From: Dirofilaria immitis | Taxonomy: Eukaryota > Nematoda > Chromadorea > Rhabditida > Onchocercidae | Direction: 5' to 3' | Length of the DNA: 64,000 nt | Assembly: GCA_024305405.1 (NCBI GenBank) | Contig: JAKNDB010000068.1 | Span: 9,533,501 to 9,597,500, forward strand | Shown: positions 40,188-50,612 of the stretch, piece by piece | Numbering within the stretch: the first letter of the stretch is position 1 | Layout of the letters: each line of letters begins with the position of its first letter | Notes under the pieces: model-generated | What the model was told of the DNA's origin: nothing | Database searches by the model: none | Seen by the model: only the letters and a program-made list of their open reading frames with translations | Program-made: the position numbers and the translations under genes

Positions 40188-41458
40188 GTCTTCACTGCTC
40201 CACCACAACACTTTTTCCACCAAACCAATACTGAAATGTTTCATAAAATAGAAAGTATAAACGAGTAATGAATCAAAGCTCGACACACGCCCTAACCACC
40301 TCTAATATTAAAGTATTTACATTGCAGATATGAAGACAATGCCAATTTCTTCACTATGAAATAAGGAAAATGTTGGTACACAAAGCTGAATATGACTGCA
40401 AAGGCGATCGAATACCATGGATATTGGTGATGTCTTCTCCCATCTAACTGTAAAAGTTCTCCATTAAACGAAAAGAAAAGTTCTCAAGTCTTCAACCAGT
40501 AGTCCAAAATAGTCATTACATTAACATCACGTCACTTCAGTTTTCACATATAATAACTCCTTTCGATTTCTTTGCGAAAAAAAGCTAATAAATCGATCTA
40601 TGATAATATTTCCAACATTACTATCTTCCAATTTATCCTATGCTGATAGTAATACATCCTGTTCTTATGTAGAAGAAAGAAAGAAAAAATACGTTGATAT
40701 CTCTCATTTGAAGTTTGCGAGAAGCGGCAATTTAAACTTGATGAAGTTTGCTCGAAAGACGACTGTTTCCCTTGAAAGGTTTCTTTAGTTGTGAGATGGA
40801 TGTCGTATGTCATATCGATCATTGCTTAGCCGATCGCTTGTATCTTTGCTGAATATTGCCCAAAATCTGCTTGCTGTCGTAGAATATTGCGGAAACATTA
40901 AAATTGTCCTTCGCTAGGTATAAATTACGACAACTTATTTTCACCATCAATTATTCAGAAATAGCAAAATACTGCTACTGTTCGTTTAAAACTAGCGTGT
41001 CATGAAAAGCGCTTAATTTATCTGGTCTCATATTGTTCTTACCTGTACGCTAAAAATTCAGACCAATGTGCAAAATTTTAAATTTGCAAAGAATTAATAA
41101 ATATCAAGCAGGGACGACTGATATTTGGCAATATTACCACATACATGCCATTTTATTCGAAAAAGAATTAAAACTTTGCATATTTATAACTTCTCTTCGC
41201 TTAACAATAAATTAGAGATTTTCTTTAAACAAATAGTTCGAATTTGCATAATAAGTAGAAAATTATGTTTCCGATTTGCATTATATTGATGCTAGAAAGT
41301 CTTTAAAAATGAATGTCTTAAGTAGTCGCATTCATTTCATACCTGAATCGTTCTTCCTTACTGTTCATATGAAATACTGACTGAAAAAAGGAATCATTAG
41401 GATTGGATTTACTGAAGTAGTCAATATATTCAAAGAATAAAAGGATTCCTAATAGCAA
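40188..41458. other. Region between divergent genes, no confident gene
   Basis: 1.3 kb between the start of the lipid transfer gene (-) and the RS-rich gene (+), so it probably holds both promoters. Overlapping open frames near 40600-40820 on both strands show no recognisable features. Confidence 0.4.
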
Positions 41459-42109
41459 ATGCCATATCGACGTTCCAAATCACCTACACGAAAACGCAGA
41501 AGTCGTTCTCGTACACCACGTGGGAGGATTGTGTCTCTTTCATTACTACCTCTGAGGCGTCGTCGACGGCTACGTTCACGCACACGTTCACGATCACTAG
41601 CGGATTTTGACTTGTTAGGTTTGGTATCGAACAGAAGACGCAGACGATATAAATCAAGATCGCGCCGCAGCTTATATAGACCAAGATTACGCCGTAGCTT
41701 GCGGCGTCGCCGCCGCTCAAATCTCCGTCGTCGTCTTCGTTCAAGCTCCCGTCGCCGTCGTCGATCTAGATCTCTCCGCCTTTCGCGATCTCCTCGCACT
41801 CTTTCTCGTCGTCGCTCTTCTCGTTCGCGTCGTCGTTCTCGCTCGGGTTCACGAATATATCGTTATCGGTAGAAATAATATTTACAATTATTATTAATTA
41901 CAAAGGCTAATTCTAAATATACTTATTCTTAAAGTTAAGAATGTCACATTTGTGATATATTATATGGTTAGCAAGGATAATGATCGGAATTCTTAATTAG
42001 CAAGAATAATGATCGGAAGCCAATCAGCCATACTTTTCTCGTGAAGCATCTTTTAAAAAAGTCCATTTTAATTATAAATTATTTATTTTGCAGAATTCGT
42101 CGACGATAA
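41459..42109 (+). CDS. Small RS (arginine/serine)-rich protein
   Basis: The frame at 41459-41872 starts MPYRRSKSPTRKRRSRSRTP and is almost entirely Arg/Ser with RS dipeptides and long Arg runs. This composition is typical of splicing-related RS domains in nuclear speckle proteins. The stop at 41870-41872 may be bypassed: a donor GTAGAA at 41869 can join an acceptor at 42093 to add a few Arg-rich residues and stop at 42109. No RRM or other folded domain is seen, and an uninterrupted non-RS stretch (LADFDLLGLVSN) suggests a possible double frame change. The - strand is also open and charged here (a consequence of CGN repeats) but starts less well. GC content is clearly higher than in the surroundings. 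Confidence 0.55.
41968..42018. repeat. 22-bp tandem duplication
   Basis: TTAGCAAGGATAATGATCGG at 41968 recurs with one change at 41997, at a period of 29 bp. It sits in the possible intron of the RS-rich gene. Confidence 0.8.
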
Positions 42110-42911
42110 CGGTGGCGCGACTAATATAAATGGAAATCAGCTTAGCCAAAATTAAAAGAAATGAACAAGTGATGTAAAAATTTAAAAATGAATATATATA
42201 ACTGACTGCATGTACTATATAAATTAATGAATAACTGGTAAAAGATTAAAATCAAAATGAATAAAAGCTGATGATGGATTTCATGTGAATGGATGAATTT
42301 TTGCTCACTTCGGGTGCATCTTCGTTCGGATTTCTTTTAAATCATGCTTGTCTAATATTTCTGAGTATTTTTAATTCAGATCATTAATAGCTATCGATAT
42401 TTTTATCACAGTGCTTTCGGAAATTTTTCCAGAAAGACATTCATGATGATCATCAGGGATTAACTGGAAGCTATCACGACTGACTTATACCGTTACTGTC
42501 GGTATATTAGGAGAAATCTTGATAAAGAAGTTAATCAATACCTAGAACAAAAATTCATTGTAAAGCAAAATTCAAAAAAATAAAAATATCTGTTTTTTAT
42601 TAAATATATCTGTTCCTGACATCTGTAACTTCAGAAATTAAGAATGATCTCAACAAAATTTCGAAAACGTATCATTCTAATAAGTCGAAACAAAAAAGAA
42701 ATAAATGTCCTCCAGTATCGAAATAAAAAAAGAAATAAATGTCAAATTATAAAACAATCTTGAAAGTGCTGTGTATAAAATGAAAATGATTTTAAAAAAG
42801 AACCAGTAAACCTTTTGTGTCTAAAAGCCGTTTTTGTTTGCCTTTTACTTTTTAACCATCTTCATTCTCTTTCGCTTTTAGTTCTAAAAATGGTTGTCAA
42901 AATCCTATAAC

Positions 42912-43193
42912 ATGAAATACCGATGTGTTTTACTTGCCATTCTAATAGGTTTCAATGTCATCGCCTGGTATATTATGGAACTGTCAGTTCTTAATTCAGA
43001 GATTTTCCAAGAAATAATTAGATACCGAAAAGTGAGAAGACATATTGCTTCAATCTTTCTTTTTCAACTAAAAATAAATCTCGTTTCAGCATGCTGTTTG
43101 CTATTTTCTCTTTTCACTCTATTCTTCAAGTCTGATTGCAGTTCTAATGACAAATCGTCGATCGATTCCATTCAAAAACAAGAAGTTATTTAA
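42912..43193 (+). CDS. Possible small two-helix membrane protein
   Basis: An ATG-initiated frame of 93 codons starting MKYRCVLLAILIGFNVIAWY. It has two hydrophobic stretches (about residues 4-25 and 57-75) around a basic loop (RYRKVRRH) and a polar acidic tail. A CTTTTAG that could serve as a trans-splice acceptor lies about 30 bases upstream. I recognise no family. In such AT-rich DNA a frame of this length with Phe/Leu/Ile-rich segments can arise by chance, so it is only a candidate. Confidence 0.3.
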   Translation: MKYRCVLLAILIGFNVIAWYIMELSVLNSEIFQEIIRYRKVRRHIASIFLFQLKINLVSACCLLFSLFTLFFKSDCSSNDKSSIDSIQKQEVI

Positions 43194-43420
43194 ATTTCCC
43201 ACTTCTTTATAAAATTTTCGAAAAATATGAAAAAATAAATAAAAATACAAAAATGAATAAGTGTAGCTCTGATAACTGAAGTCCAAATCGTGAGCAGTGC
43301 TGAGAATCCCCAATTTTGGTTTGTCCATATGATGAACTGATGCAAAATGAAGAGTGCCATTCTCGACATTTGCTCTTCACTTTATAAAACCAAAAACATT
43401 CTTCTTCAAAAATGAAGAGT

Positions 43421-44062
43421 ACTACTGGGAAAAAAGGGAATTTATTTTAATTCCTTCTTTCTCTTTCATCAGAATAGGAGGAGAGAATCCTTTTCTATTG
43501 CTAATTAGAGATTTTGGCTATTGTGACTTGGCTAGATCAACAATAGGTTTATTTGGGCTTATACAATACTATAAAACAAGAATCAAAAGCATAATACACA
43601 GAATATCAAAGTACACGAGTACGAAAAATCGAAGAATACGAACAAATAAATGTCTTAGTGCTTACTGCGATGCCTTATCTTTCCTTCGGTCCCTCATTCT
43701 CCTTTCCTTTCACCACTGCTATTGCTCGCGCTTTTGAATGTGGTTCTTGTTGCATCCGATTGTCATTAGAACTGTTGGTCTGTATTTCCGAATTGAACTG
43801 AACTGTGACTGTCGGATCGAGCTTCAGCTGTCATTCTGAGTAGCTATCGAATTGAATTTGAGTTGTCATCGAGTAACTGTTCTTGAGTAACTATCGAATT
43901 GTTGTTGCCAAACTCTTCGAGCAACTTTTTGAGTAACTATTCGAATCCGAAATCCCTCGTTTATATATTCTTCGGCATGTAGCAATTTTTATGTCTACTT
44001 GCTATGATCTTTTAGCATTTCTATCCATATACAACTAATTACATTTTTCGACTTTCGCCGAC
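43421..44062 (-). mobile_element. Dispersed repeat copy A (inverted)
   Basis: Read on the - strand, this copy starts GTCGGCGAAAGTCGAAAAAT and runs through GTATAAGCCCAAATAAACCT to GGATTCTCTCCTCCTATTC and CCCAGTAGT. It is similar over its whole length to copy C at 46729-47382. It has no long reading frame of its own. It may be a solo LTR or a non-autonomous element; the class is not certain. Confidence 0.7.
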
Positions 44063-44075
44063 GAGCGCCAAAAAG

Positions 44076-44950
44076 TGTTGGCGAAAACCGAAACATATAT
44101 CCAACTGTATATAGATAGAAATGTTAAAAGGAACATTAAAGTAAATAGTGCGCCAAAATTATGAGATCAGTAAGATAAAATGATAAAGATATAAAGATAT
44201 TCTCAATTAAAGGATTTTCAACTATTCTTCCTATAAATCCGTAATCCTTTCTACCCATAGTAATACATTTGGCTTTCCCCATCTCTCTACTATAAACTTC
44301 TCACTTTCATAGTTTACCATATACGATATATGTTCGAATATTGGATCAACAGCATGCTGTATGTTCTCCACATTTCCAGCCAATGTTTGAACTCCGAAAG
44401 TTATCTTTCGCACTCACTAGTCCACAAAATGAGGTCAACCCATCTAGGTTCAATAAGCCGAAGGATATATAAGGAAGAGGTTACAGTGTAATTACTCAAG
44501 TTCGAAGAACAATTCGAAAACGACAATTCGACAGTCAACCAGTACCAATTACTCAACGACAGCTTAAGTTCGACTCGACGGTCAGGCGGAAGCAGTTGAT
44601 CAGAGAACTCAAATTCGATCCGACGTCACAGTTCAGTAAGTCCGGACAGTCCAACAGTTCGATAGCAGCAGTTCGATGTAATTTGACAGAAACAATAGTT
44701 TCGACGACAATACGATGGGAGGAACCATAATTCAAAGGCACAAGAAAGAGCAACAGTGATACGAAAGAAGAACGACAGCACCAAAAGAAAGATGCGACCT
44801 CTCAGCAAGCATTAAGATACTTGTTCATATTCTTTGATTTTTCTGGTTCGTGTTCTTTGATATTCTTGTTTATCGCGCATTTGATTCAGATCCTTGTATA
44901 AGCATGATATTGCGTCTATAATATCGTATAAGCCCAAATATAAAAGAACG
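44076..44950 (+). mobile_element. Dispersed repeat copy B
   Basis: It starts TGTTGGCGAAAACCGAAACA and shares with copies A and C the GAAATGTTAAAAGG box, the GACAGTC/TTCGA-rich middle and the GTATAAGCCCAAATA box near 44925. It is longer than the others because of extra sequence at about 44140-44480, and it diverges after 44945. It lies head to head with copy A, separated by about 13 bases. Confidence 0.65.
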
Positions 44951-46728
44951 TTCTTTCCCTTATTTGGAAGAAAATGTAGGAAAAGGATGGGTTTATTGAA
45001 GGTTCCTTGGTTAGGTTCGAATTTGGCGGGCAGTCGAATTAAGACGAGGTGTAGTATAGTCGTCCACTAGGTCAAGTAAAACTGTTTATTCTCCTTTACA
45101 TCTTAATCATGAATATATATACAGTTTTGATTAACACAAAAGCATATTTAGTAGGTTGGTTTACAGCAAATATTTCAACAGATTGGTTTACAGCAAATAT
45201 TTCAACAGATGTTCATTTAAATAACAAAGAAGCTGTAGGGGATCTGATTACAGTGATCAAATAAAGGAAAATTTAGTTGGATAAAGACAACAAGCGACGC
45301 ATAAAAAAATGCATGGAAAAATAACGTTAAGCAATATGAAATATGTTGCGTGATTCATGGGTTATTTACATTATGCAATGACTCATCGATTTTATTTTAT
45401 TTTATTAATTGGTTTAGTTTAATTTAGTTTAGTTTTAGTTTAGCGAATTTTAAGATTCGGGACGGAAAGATATTTAAAAATCACCCACCATTCAATCTCT
45501 TTTTTCCTAACAACAGCTACAGTTAATCTAAGCATGAAATATTCCACTGAAAAAAAGTAAGTTCAAATTTATTATCAGAAAATTAAAGACGGAAGTTGGG
45601 AAAGATGCTTCATAATCAGATGGATGAACATTCTAAGTCAAAAAATTGGAATTAAAGCAAAAGAATTGAAAGATTACATTTCTACTTTGTATAATGTAAG
45701 AGTTGCTGCTGATATAATTGACTAGCAACATGGATGCCTCTAAACTCTTTTAGTCGTAATAATCTTATTAGCTATTATGTTTACATCTTACCATTTCAAA
45801 ATATTTTCAGCAAGCTATTTTTACATTATCTTTTTTCCGTAAAATAAGATGCATACTTTCATTTCAGGCTAGCCATATCTTCGATATGATTTATATAGAT
45901 TTATAATTACAGCCACTAAATTTCAAATCAAGAATAGAACTAATTTAAATAATAAATAAATGAAAGTGAAGCAATTAATCCTTCATGTGAATCTATTAAA
46001 TTGTATGAATTATTTAGCGTGATAATAGTATGAGTTCATTTGGCCACTCTTAATTTCCTTATCTGAGAGCGCTTATTCGAGCAATAATTATGCTAATACG
46101 ACCTAATGAATAATGTTGATCTAATTAATGGATGTCGAGACATCATTTGTTAGAAAATAATTTCAATCACTTCCTTTAGTTAAAAAAATAAATGAATCAT
46201 AATAGCTATGAATAATGCTGATAAAGATGCATTGAAAAGGGCCCAGCTGTATTAAGTTATATCTCTGCTAGTGATTCAGTGAAATTTAGATCTCAACACT
46301 TCAATCTTTATTGAGAAACGAATGTGCAACCATCTACAATACACATCATCCCATCTATTAGGATTCTGTATTAAAGCGCTTTTAGACCTCATGTAAATGC
46401 ATGACAGATGAAGAGTAAGACAGTGAACTGAAAGTCTGTTCATTAAGTTGGATATGCCGTTTAATTCTCCATCTCTGTTCTTTCCGCTCTTCCGTTCATG
46501 AAAAATAATTCAAAAGATTCTGCGATAAGAAAAGCTTATTCCTTCTTTGTTTTAAGCATACAAATTTATAATATAACTTACACAAGAATGAATAACCAAT
46601 TTAATAAAATCAAAATAATCGGCTGAAGAAATTTTGTGCCTAAAATGTTATTATAATCTTTTGATTTCGGAAAATTTTGAATTCACAATTTTTTTCAAAT
46701 TCTAGAACAATAAAATATGCTGGTAACT
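44951..46728. other. Between repeat copies, no gene seen
   Basis: AT-rich sequence. It contains TTTGGCGGGCAGTCGAATTAAG near 45021, a 25-bp tandem duplication at 45156-45207 and a TTTAG-rich low-complexity stretch near 45405-45445. No retroelement gag or pol similarity was seen. Confidence 0.4.
45156..45207. repeat. 25-bp tandem duplication
   Basis: TTGGTTTACAGCAAATATTT plus CAACA occurs twice, identical, at a period of 27 bp. Confidence 0.9.
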
Positions 46729-47382
46729 GTCGGTGAAAACCGAAAGATGTAATTAGTTGCACGTAGAGGAATCCATCAACTAGGAATGTTAAAAGGTCAA
46801 ATGATGGTGCAGCAAGTATTGTAAACAAAGGAAAAAATAAAGTATGGTCCACTGATCAAGAGGCGACATACCCAAGAATAAAAAGAGAAGGATTTCGGAG
46901 CTGAAGTCACTTTAAGTTTGATGATATAGTTCAAATTCAATTCGACAGTCAAAGTTCAGTTCAGCTCGGAAATATAGACCAGCAAGTTCTAAGGACAATC
47001 TGATGCAACAAAAGCCACAGTTCAAAAGCGCGAGCAAAAGCAATGGTGAAATGAAAGGAGAACGGTAGCCGCAAACGGAAAATACAACGTCGCAGTAATC
47101 ACTAAGACATTTGTTCGTATTCGTCAATTTTTCCGTATTCGTGTCCTTTGATATTCTGTGTATTATGGCTTTCATTCAAACTTTGTATAAGCGCGATATC
47201 TTGTTTATAATAGTGTATAAGCCCAAACAAACTTATTGTTGACCTAGCCAAGTCACAGTAGCTAAAAACGACCAATCCCTAGTTAGCAACCTCCAATCAA
47301 CAACAAATAAAGAAGAGGATTCTCTCCTCCTATTCGGGGAAAAAGAGTATATTAAAATAAAATTTTTTTTCCCAATAGTAAC
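46729..47382 (+). mobile_element. Dispersed repeat copy C
   Basis: It starts TGTCGGTGAAAACCGAAAGA and ends CCCAATAGTA, in the same order as copy A read on the other strand: ATGTAATTAGTTG, GATGCAACAA, AAAGCGCGAGCAA, AAGACATTTGTTCGTATTC, TGTGTATTATG, GTATAAGCCCAAA, CTAGCCAAGTCACA and GGATTCTCTCCTCCTATTC. The copies differ at many positions, so the family is not young. Confidence 0.7.
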
Positions 47383-49138
47383 TTCAATTTCAATTTGTTA
47401 TTTAGTAAGCAAATATAAAAAAAAATTCTCGTTTTGTTTCTGATTTATTGGAAAATTAATTTTCTAATTATATCTTCTGGTGCATTTGTTTTGTGTTTAA
47501 AATCATATTTCATTCATGTTATTCAAGACCAAATATTATTAACCTAGTTGAAGAAATATGATAACTTACTAATATTAATGAATGAGGACGACATGAAGTA
47601 GTACAGGCTTTTTCCTATGAATGTGAACTCATTTTTTCCAGAAAAACGTAATTATAAAGCTACCAATGCAAAATTATGATTTATGATAGTTTTCCTATGT
47701 ATTTTTGATAATGTCAACGGATTCATAGCATCTATTGCAGTTTTCTAGGAGTGGTATCGATGATTCCCGAAAACTCTATTTTAAAGTTCGTAACAATTCA
47801 CTCAAAATATTGAACATATTGTTAAATGTTCCTCTTTTCTAAAGCATTCCACTTGCAGCTTCCTATCAGCAAATGAAATAGCGATATAAATGCAATTTAT
47901 TTTTCGTAACTTATTCTAAATTTATTATACCTGTCTTAGATATCATCAATTTCACCATGACTAAGTTAAATAAAAATAAATACATAAGAAATGAAACTAT
48001 AAAATCTTCAGCAGAGCCATAACAACGACTATGCTGATGCTATATAAAATTCATTATGCACTTCTATTATCAAATTTTCCTTGAGATACAAAAATTCGTA
48101 TCTCATTGAATAGAGGAAATAATTAAATTTAATCTGAAACTATTAGAAAACAAAAATTACGAAAGAATTTTTACACATAAACAGAAAAAGATTTATAAGC
48201 ATAAGAATCTTCATAACAATAATAGATGAAATTATTAAATACGCTCCACAATGAAGCTAAAAAACAGTTTGTATTATACAAAGGGATTTTCTGTCTTTTG
48301 ATTGCAGCATTTTCCAATTTAGTACTACAACAGACAGCGTATGTTGCAAAATGATTAATGACAATTGAAAATTTCACTCATGAAGGCAATGAGACTCTTA
48401 AATCGTAAGAAAATAAAGTGAAAAAGAAATTCTGCTCAAATTAAATAAAATCCCACGTACTTGCAAAACGTTATTTAATGTTTTACCAAAAATGTATTTA
48501 ATGAAATTTTTTCGAAAAATTTCGAAGCACATTTTTGAAACTTTGAACTGCATTAAAATATATATCTTCTCTAAAAATATGCGAAGTCTCGAGTTTCAGA
48601 TTATTAAAAGTTATAAAAGTAAAAAAATGCAGAAGCCCAACGATTCAAATTACATTAAGTCAAAGTTTCTTAATTCCACTCGTCTCAAATTAGATGCTTT
48701 TTGTATCATATATTCGTACTAAAATAATACAACTAATAAGCAATTTTAATACAACAAAAATATAGAATACAATTCGAAGTTTCAAAAATATAGAATACAA
48801 TTCAAAGTTTATTCCCGTCCTTTTCTTTCCCGATGGATAAATTATGAATAACGAAGTAAGATTTGTATTATTTCATGTCCGATTTCAAGAAAAAAATTGA
48901 TGTAGTTCAGAAAAAAATTTATCGAATCTAAGCACAATTCAGAATTTTATATCTTAGGCTAAAAAGGAAGACATCGCGATAAAATTATAATCGATTCATT
49001 CCGCATTACAGCGTTCATATAAATAAAATTTATGGTGGACTAAACCGTACTGTGCTCTTCAAGTTATTACTCAGAAATTCGAAACGATAAGTTTCATACA
49101 AAACAAGTTTTTTTTAAAAAATAAAATTTAAATCCTCG
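47383..49138. other. Intergenic, no gene seen
   Basis: 1.75 kb of AT-rich sequence. A 28-bp tandem duplication (AAAATATAGAATACAATTC..AAGTTTC) lies near 48756-48812. Open frames near 48171-48722 look like chance. Confidence 0.45.
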
Positions 49139-50612
49139 TTATAATCTCCAAATCTGCAAATCCGGTTCTACATTACCATGACCTGTAACATCATCTTCGC
49201 AAAAACCAGATTCATTTTCTACCTGTGGCGATGTTAAGTTAACAATTGATTCATTTTCATCACTAGATTCGGAACGTCTCACTGAATTGATTATTCGCTT
49301 CAGGATCGGTGTCCGATCATCCTCAATATCCACTACTGCTTCACTGGTTTTAGATACCGGATTCAATGATGCGGCTAGTTTGGTTTGCTTTTCTTTCTTA
49401 ATTCCTGGTAAACTTTCCGACGGCAAAGTTCGAGCAGGATAAACAGTATAAAATAATTGTTGTTTTCGATGCTGAAAAAATTTTGCTGAAATTAAAAACT
49501 TGATACATTTAAACTTTTGAATTCATTACTCTAAGAAATGAAAAAGAAAAATTGGAAAAAAAGTAAAAAGTAGATCTTTCTAGGATATCCAATGATTTTT
49601 AATTCAGAGCTTGATTATTTGCTAAAGACTAAAAGAACTTTTGAGTGAACTAAAAATTTTAAGGAAAGAAAAATCTGAGGTCTAACAAAAATAATTTTCT
49701 TACTTCCAAAGGAACTTTACTAAATACGGTACAAAAAAGCATACCCAAACATGCAATCAAGGATTTTGTATGGAATGATCGAAATTTCAACTCAAAGGAA
49801 TCGAAAAAAGGTTTATTAAATTATTTAATTTCCAATAAATTGGTGTAACAAATTGAACTTATCAAAGAAATAATTTCTATTGAGAGATTTGAAGTATTTA
49901 ATTTAGTATATGAATTATAAATTAAAAGCGTTCAAATTTAAGAGATTAAGTAGTCATTTAAACTGCTATAATGTAACAAGACCTTAATTCTTGGAAATGT
50001 TTTTGGCGAGCCAAAAGGTATAGTTGACAAATTTTTCTTACAGCTCCATCATCTTTAACTCTCAGAATCGTAGCCTGATGATTACCGGCATAAATGTAGC
50101 GAATGGCTATGTCCTTGGAATGATCAGAATTTAAAGTCTGAAATGATTCAAATTTAAAGTCTGGAAAGTTCCGAATTTAAAATTTGAAAAATTCTTTTTT
50201 ATGACAAGTGGCGATACCTTAAGAATATAAAGAACATTCGCATTAAAGAATAAATAAAAGAGTGGCGGAAAAAAATTCTCCCTGAATACTTAATCTCAGA
50301 GATGGAATCAAATATTTATTTGAAAATGCAACAAAAGATTGAGAAAAGCTAGCATACTATTACAATAGGAAGGTTTTCGAAATAACAATCTCTAAAATAT
50401 AAAACCACTATCATTAATAATAATATGTTCCAGAAATTGCAATAGATGATACTAACCAAACAACTCCGATTATACTCCTCAGGTAATGCACAATCTCTCC
50501 AAATGACATGTTTCGAAGTGTCTTTGTATCTGAGTTTGATTATTGCAGCAATTTCAGAATCCAGCCTAAATATGTCTCCGTTTTTCCAACCTGTAAATGC
50601 AAATTTTTCCAT
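49139..50612 (-). CDS. Intact hypothetical protein, 194 residues
   Basis: Three exons join in phase 0 with no frame break: 50612-50457 (52 codons), 50137-50042 (32 codons) and 49471-49139 (110 codons plus stop). A TGTTCAG acceptor precedes the ATG by about 14 bases. The N-terminal half looks folded (MEKFAFTGWKNGDIFRLDSE, then KDIAIRYIYAGNHQATILRV). The C-terminal half is polar and acidic, with a Ser/Glu-rich segment (RRSESSDENESIVNL), and ends LQIWRL. There is no signal peptide, membrane segment or recognised motif. The clean phases and donor/acceptor sites (GTTAGT, GTAAG, TTTCAG) make it a confident gene of unknown function. The first 3' splice site region is duplicated (listed separately). 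Confidence 0.75.
50126..50175 (-). repeat. Repeated 3' splice-site segment
   Basis: GAATTTAAAGTCTGAAA at 50127 is repeated as CAAATTTAAAGTCTGGAAA 23 bp further on, with a third weaker copy at 50173. On the - strand this gives two candidate acceptors (CAG at 50138-50140 and at 50161-50163) 23 bases apart. Only the former keeps the frame. Confidence 0.7.

Noticed and set aside
41449..41799. Charged - strand frame opposite the RS-rich gene
   Set aside because: CGN-rich arginine codons leave both strands open; the + strand has the better start and real RS dipeptides.
43354..43737. 127-codon + frame and the similar - frame at 46912-47175
   Set aside because: They are related because they lie in inverted copies of the same repeat, and each covers only part of it. 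No protein family was seen, so they are not called genes.
44971..45060. tRNA-like B box (GGTTCGAAT) near 45015
   Set aside because: No matching A box or cloverleaf could be folded around it.
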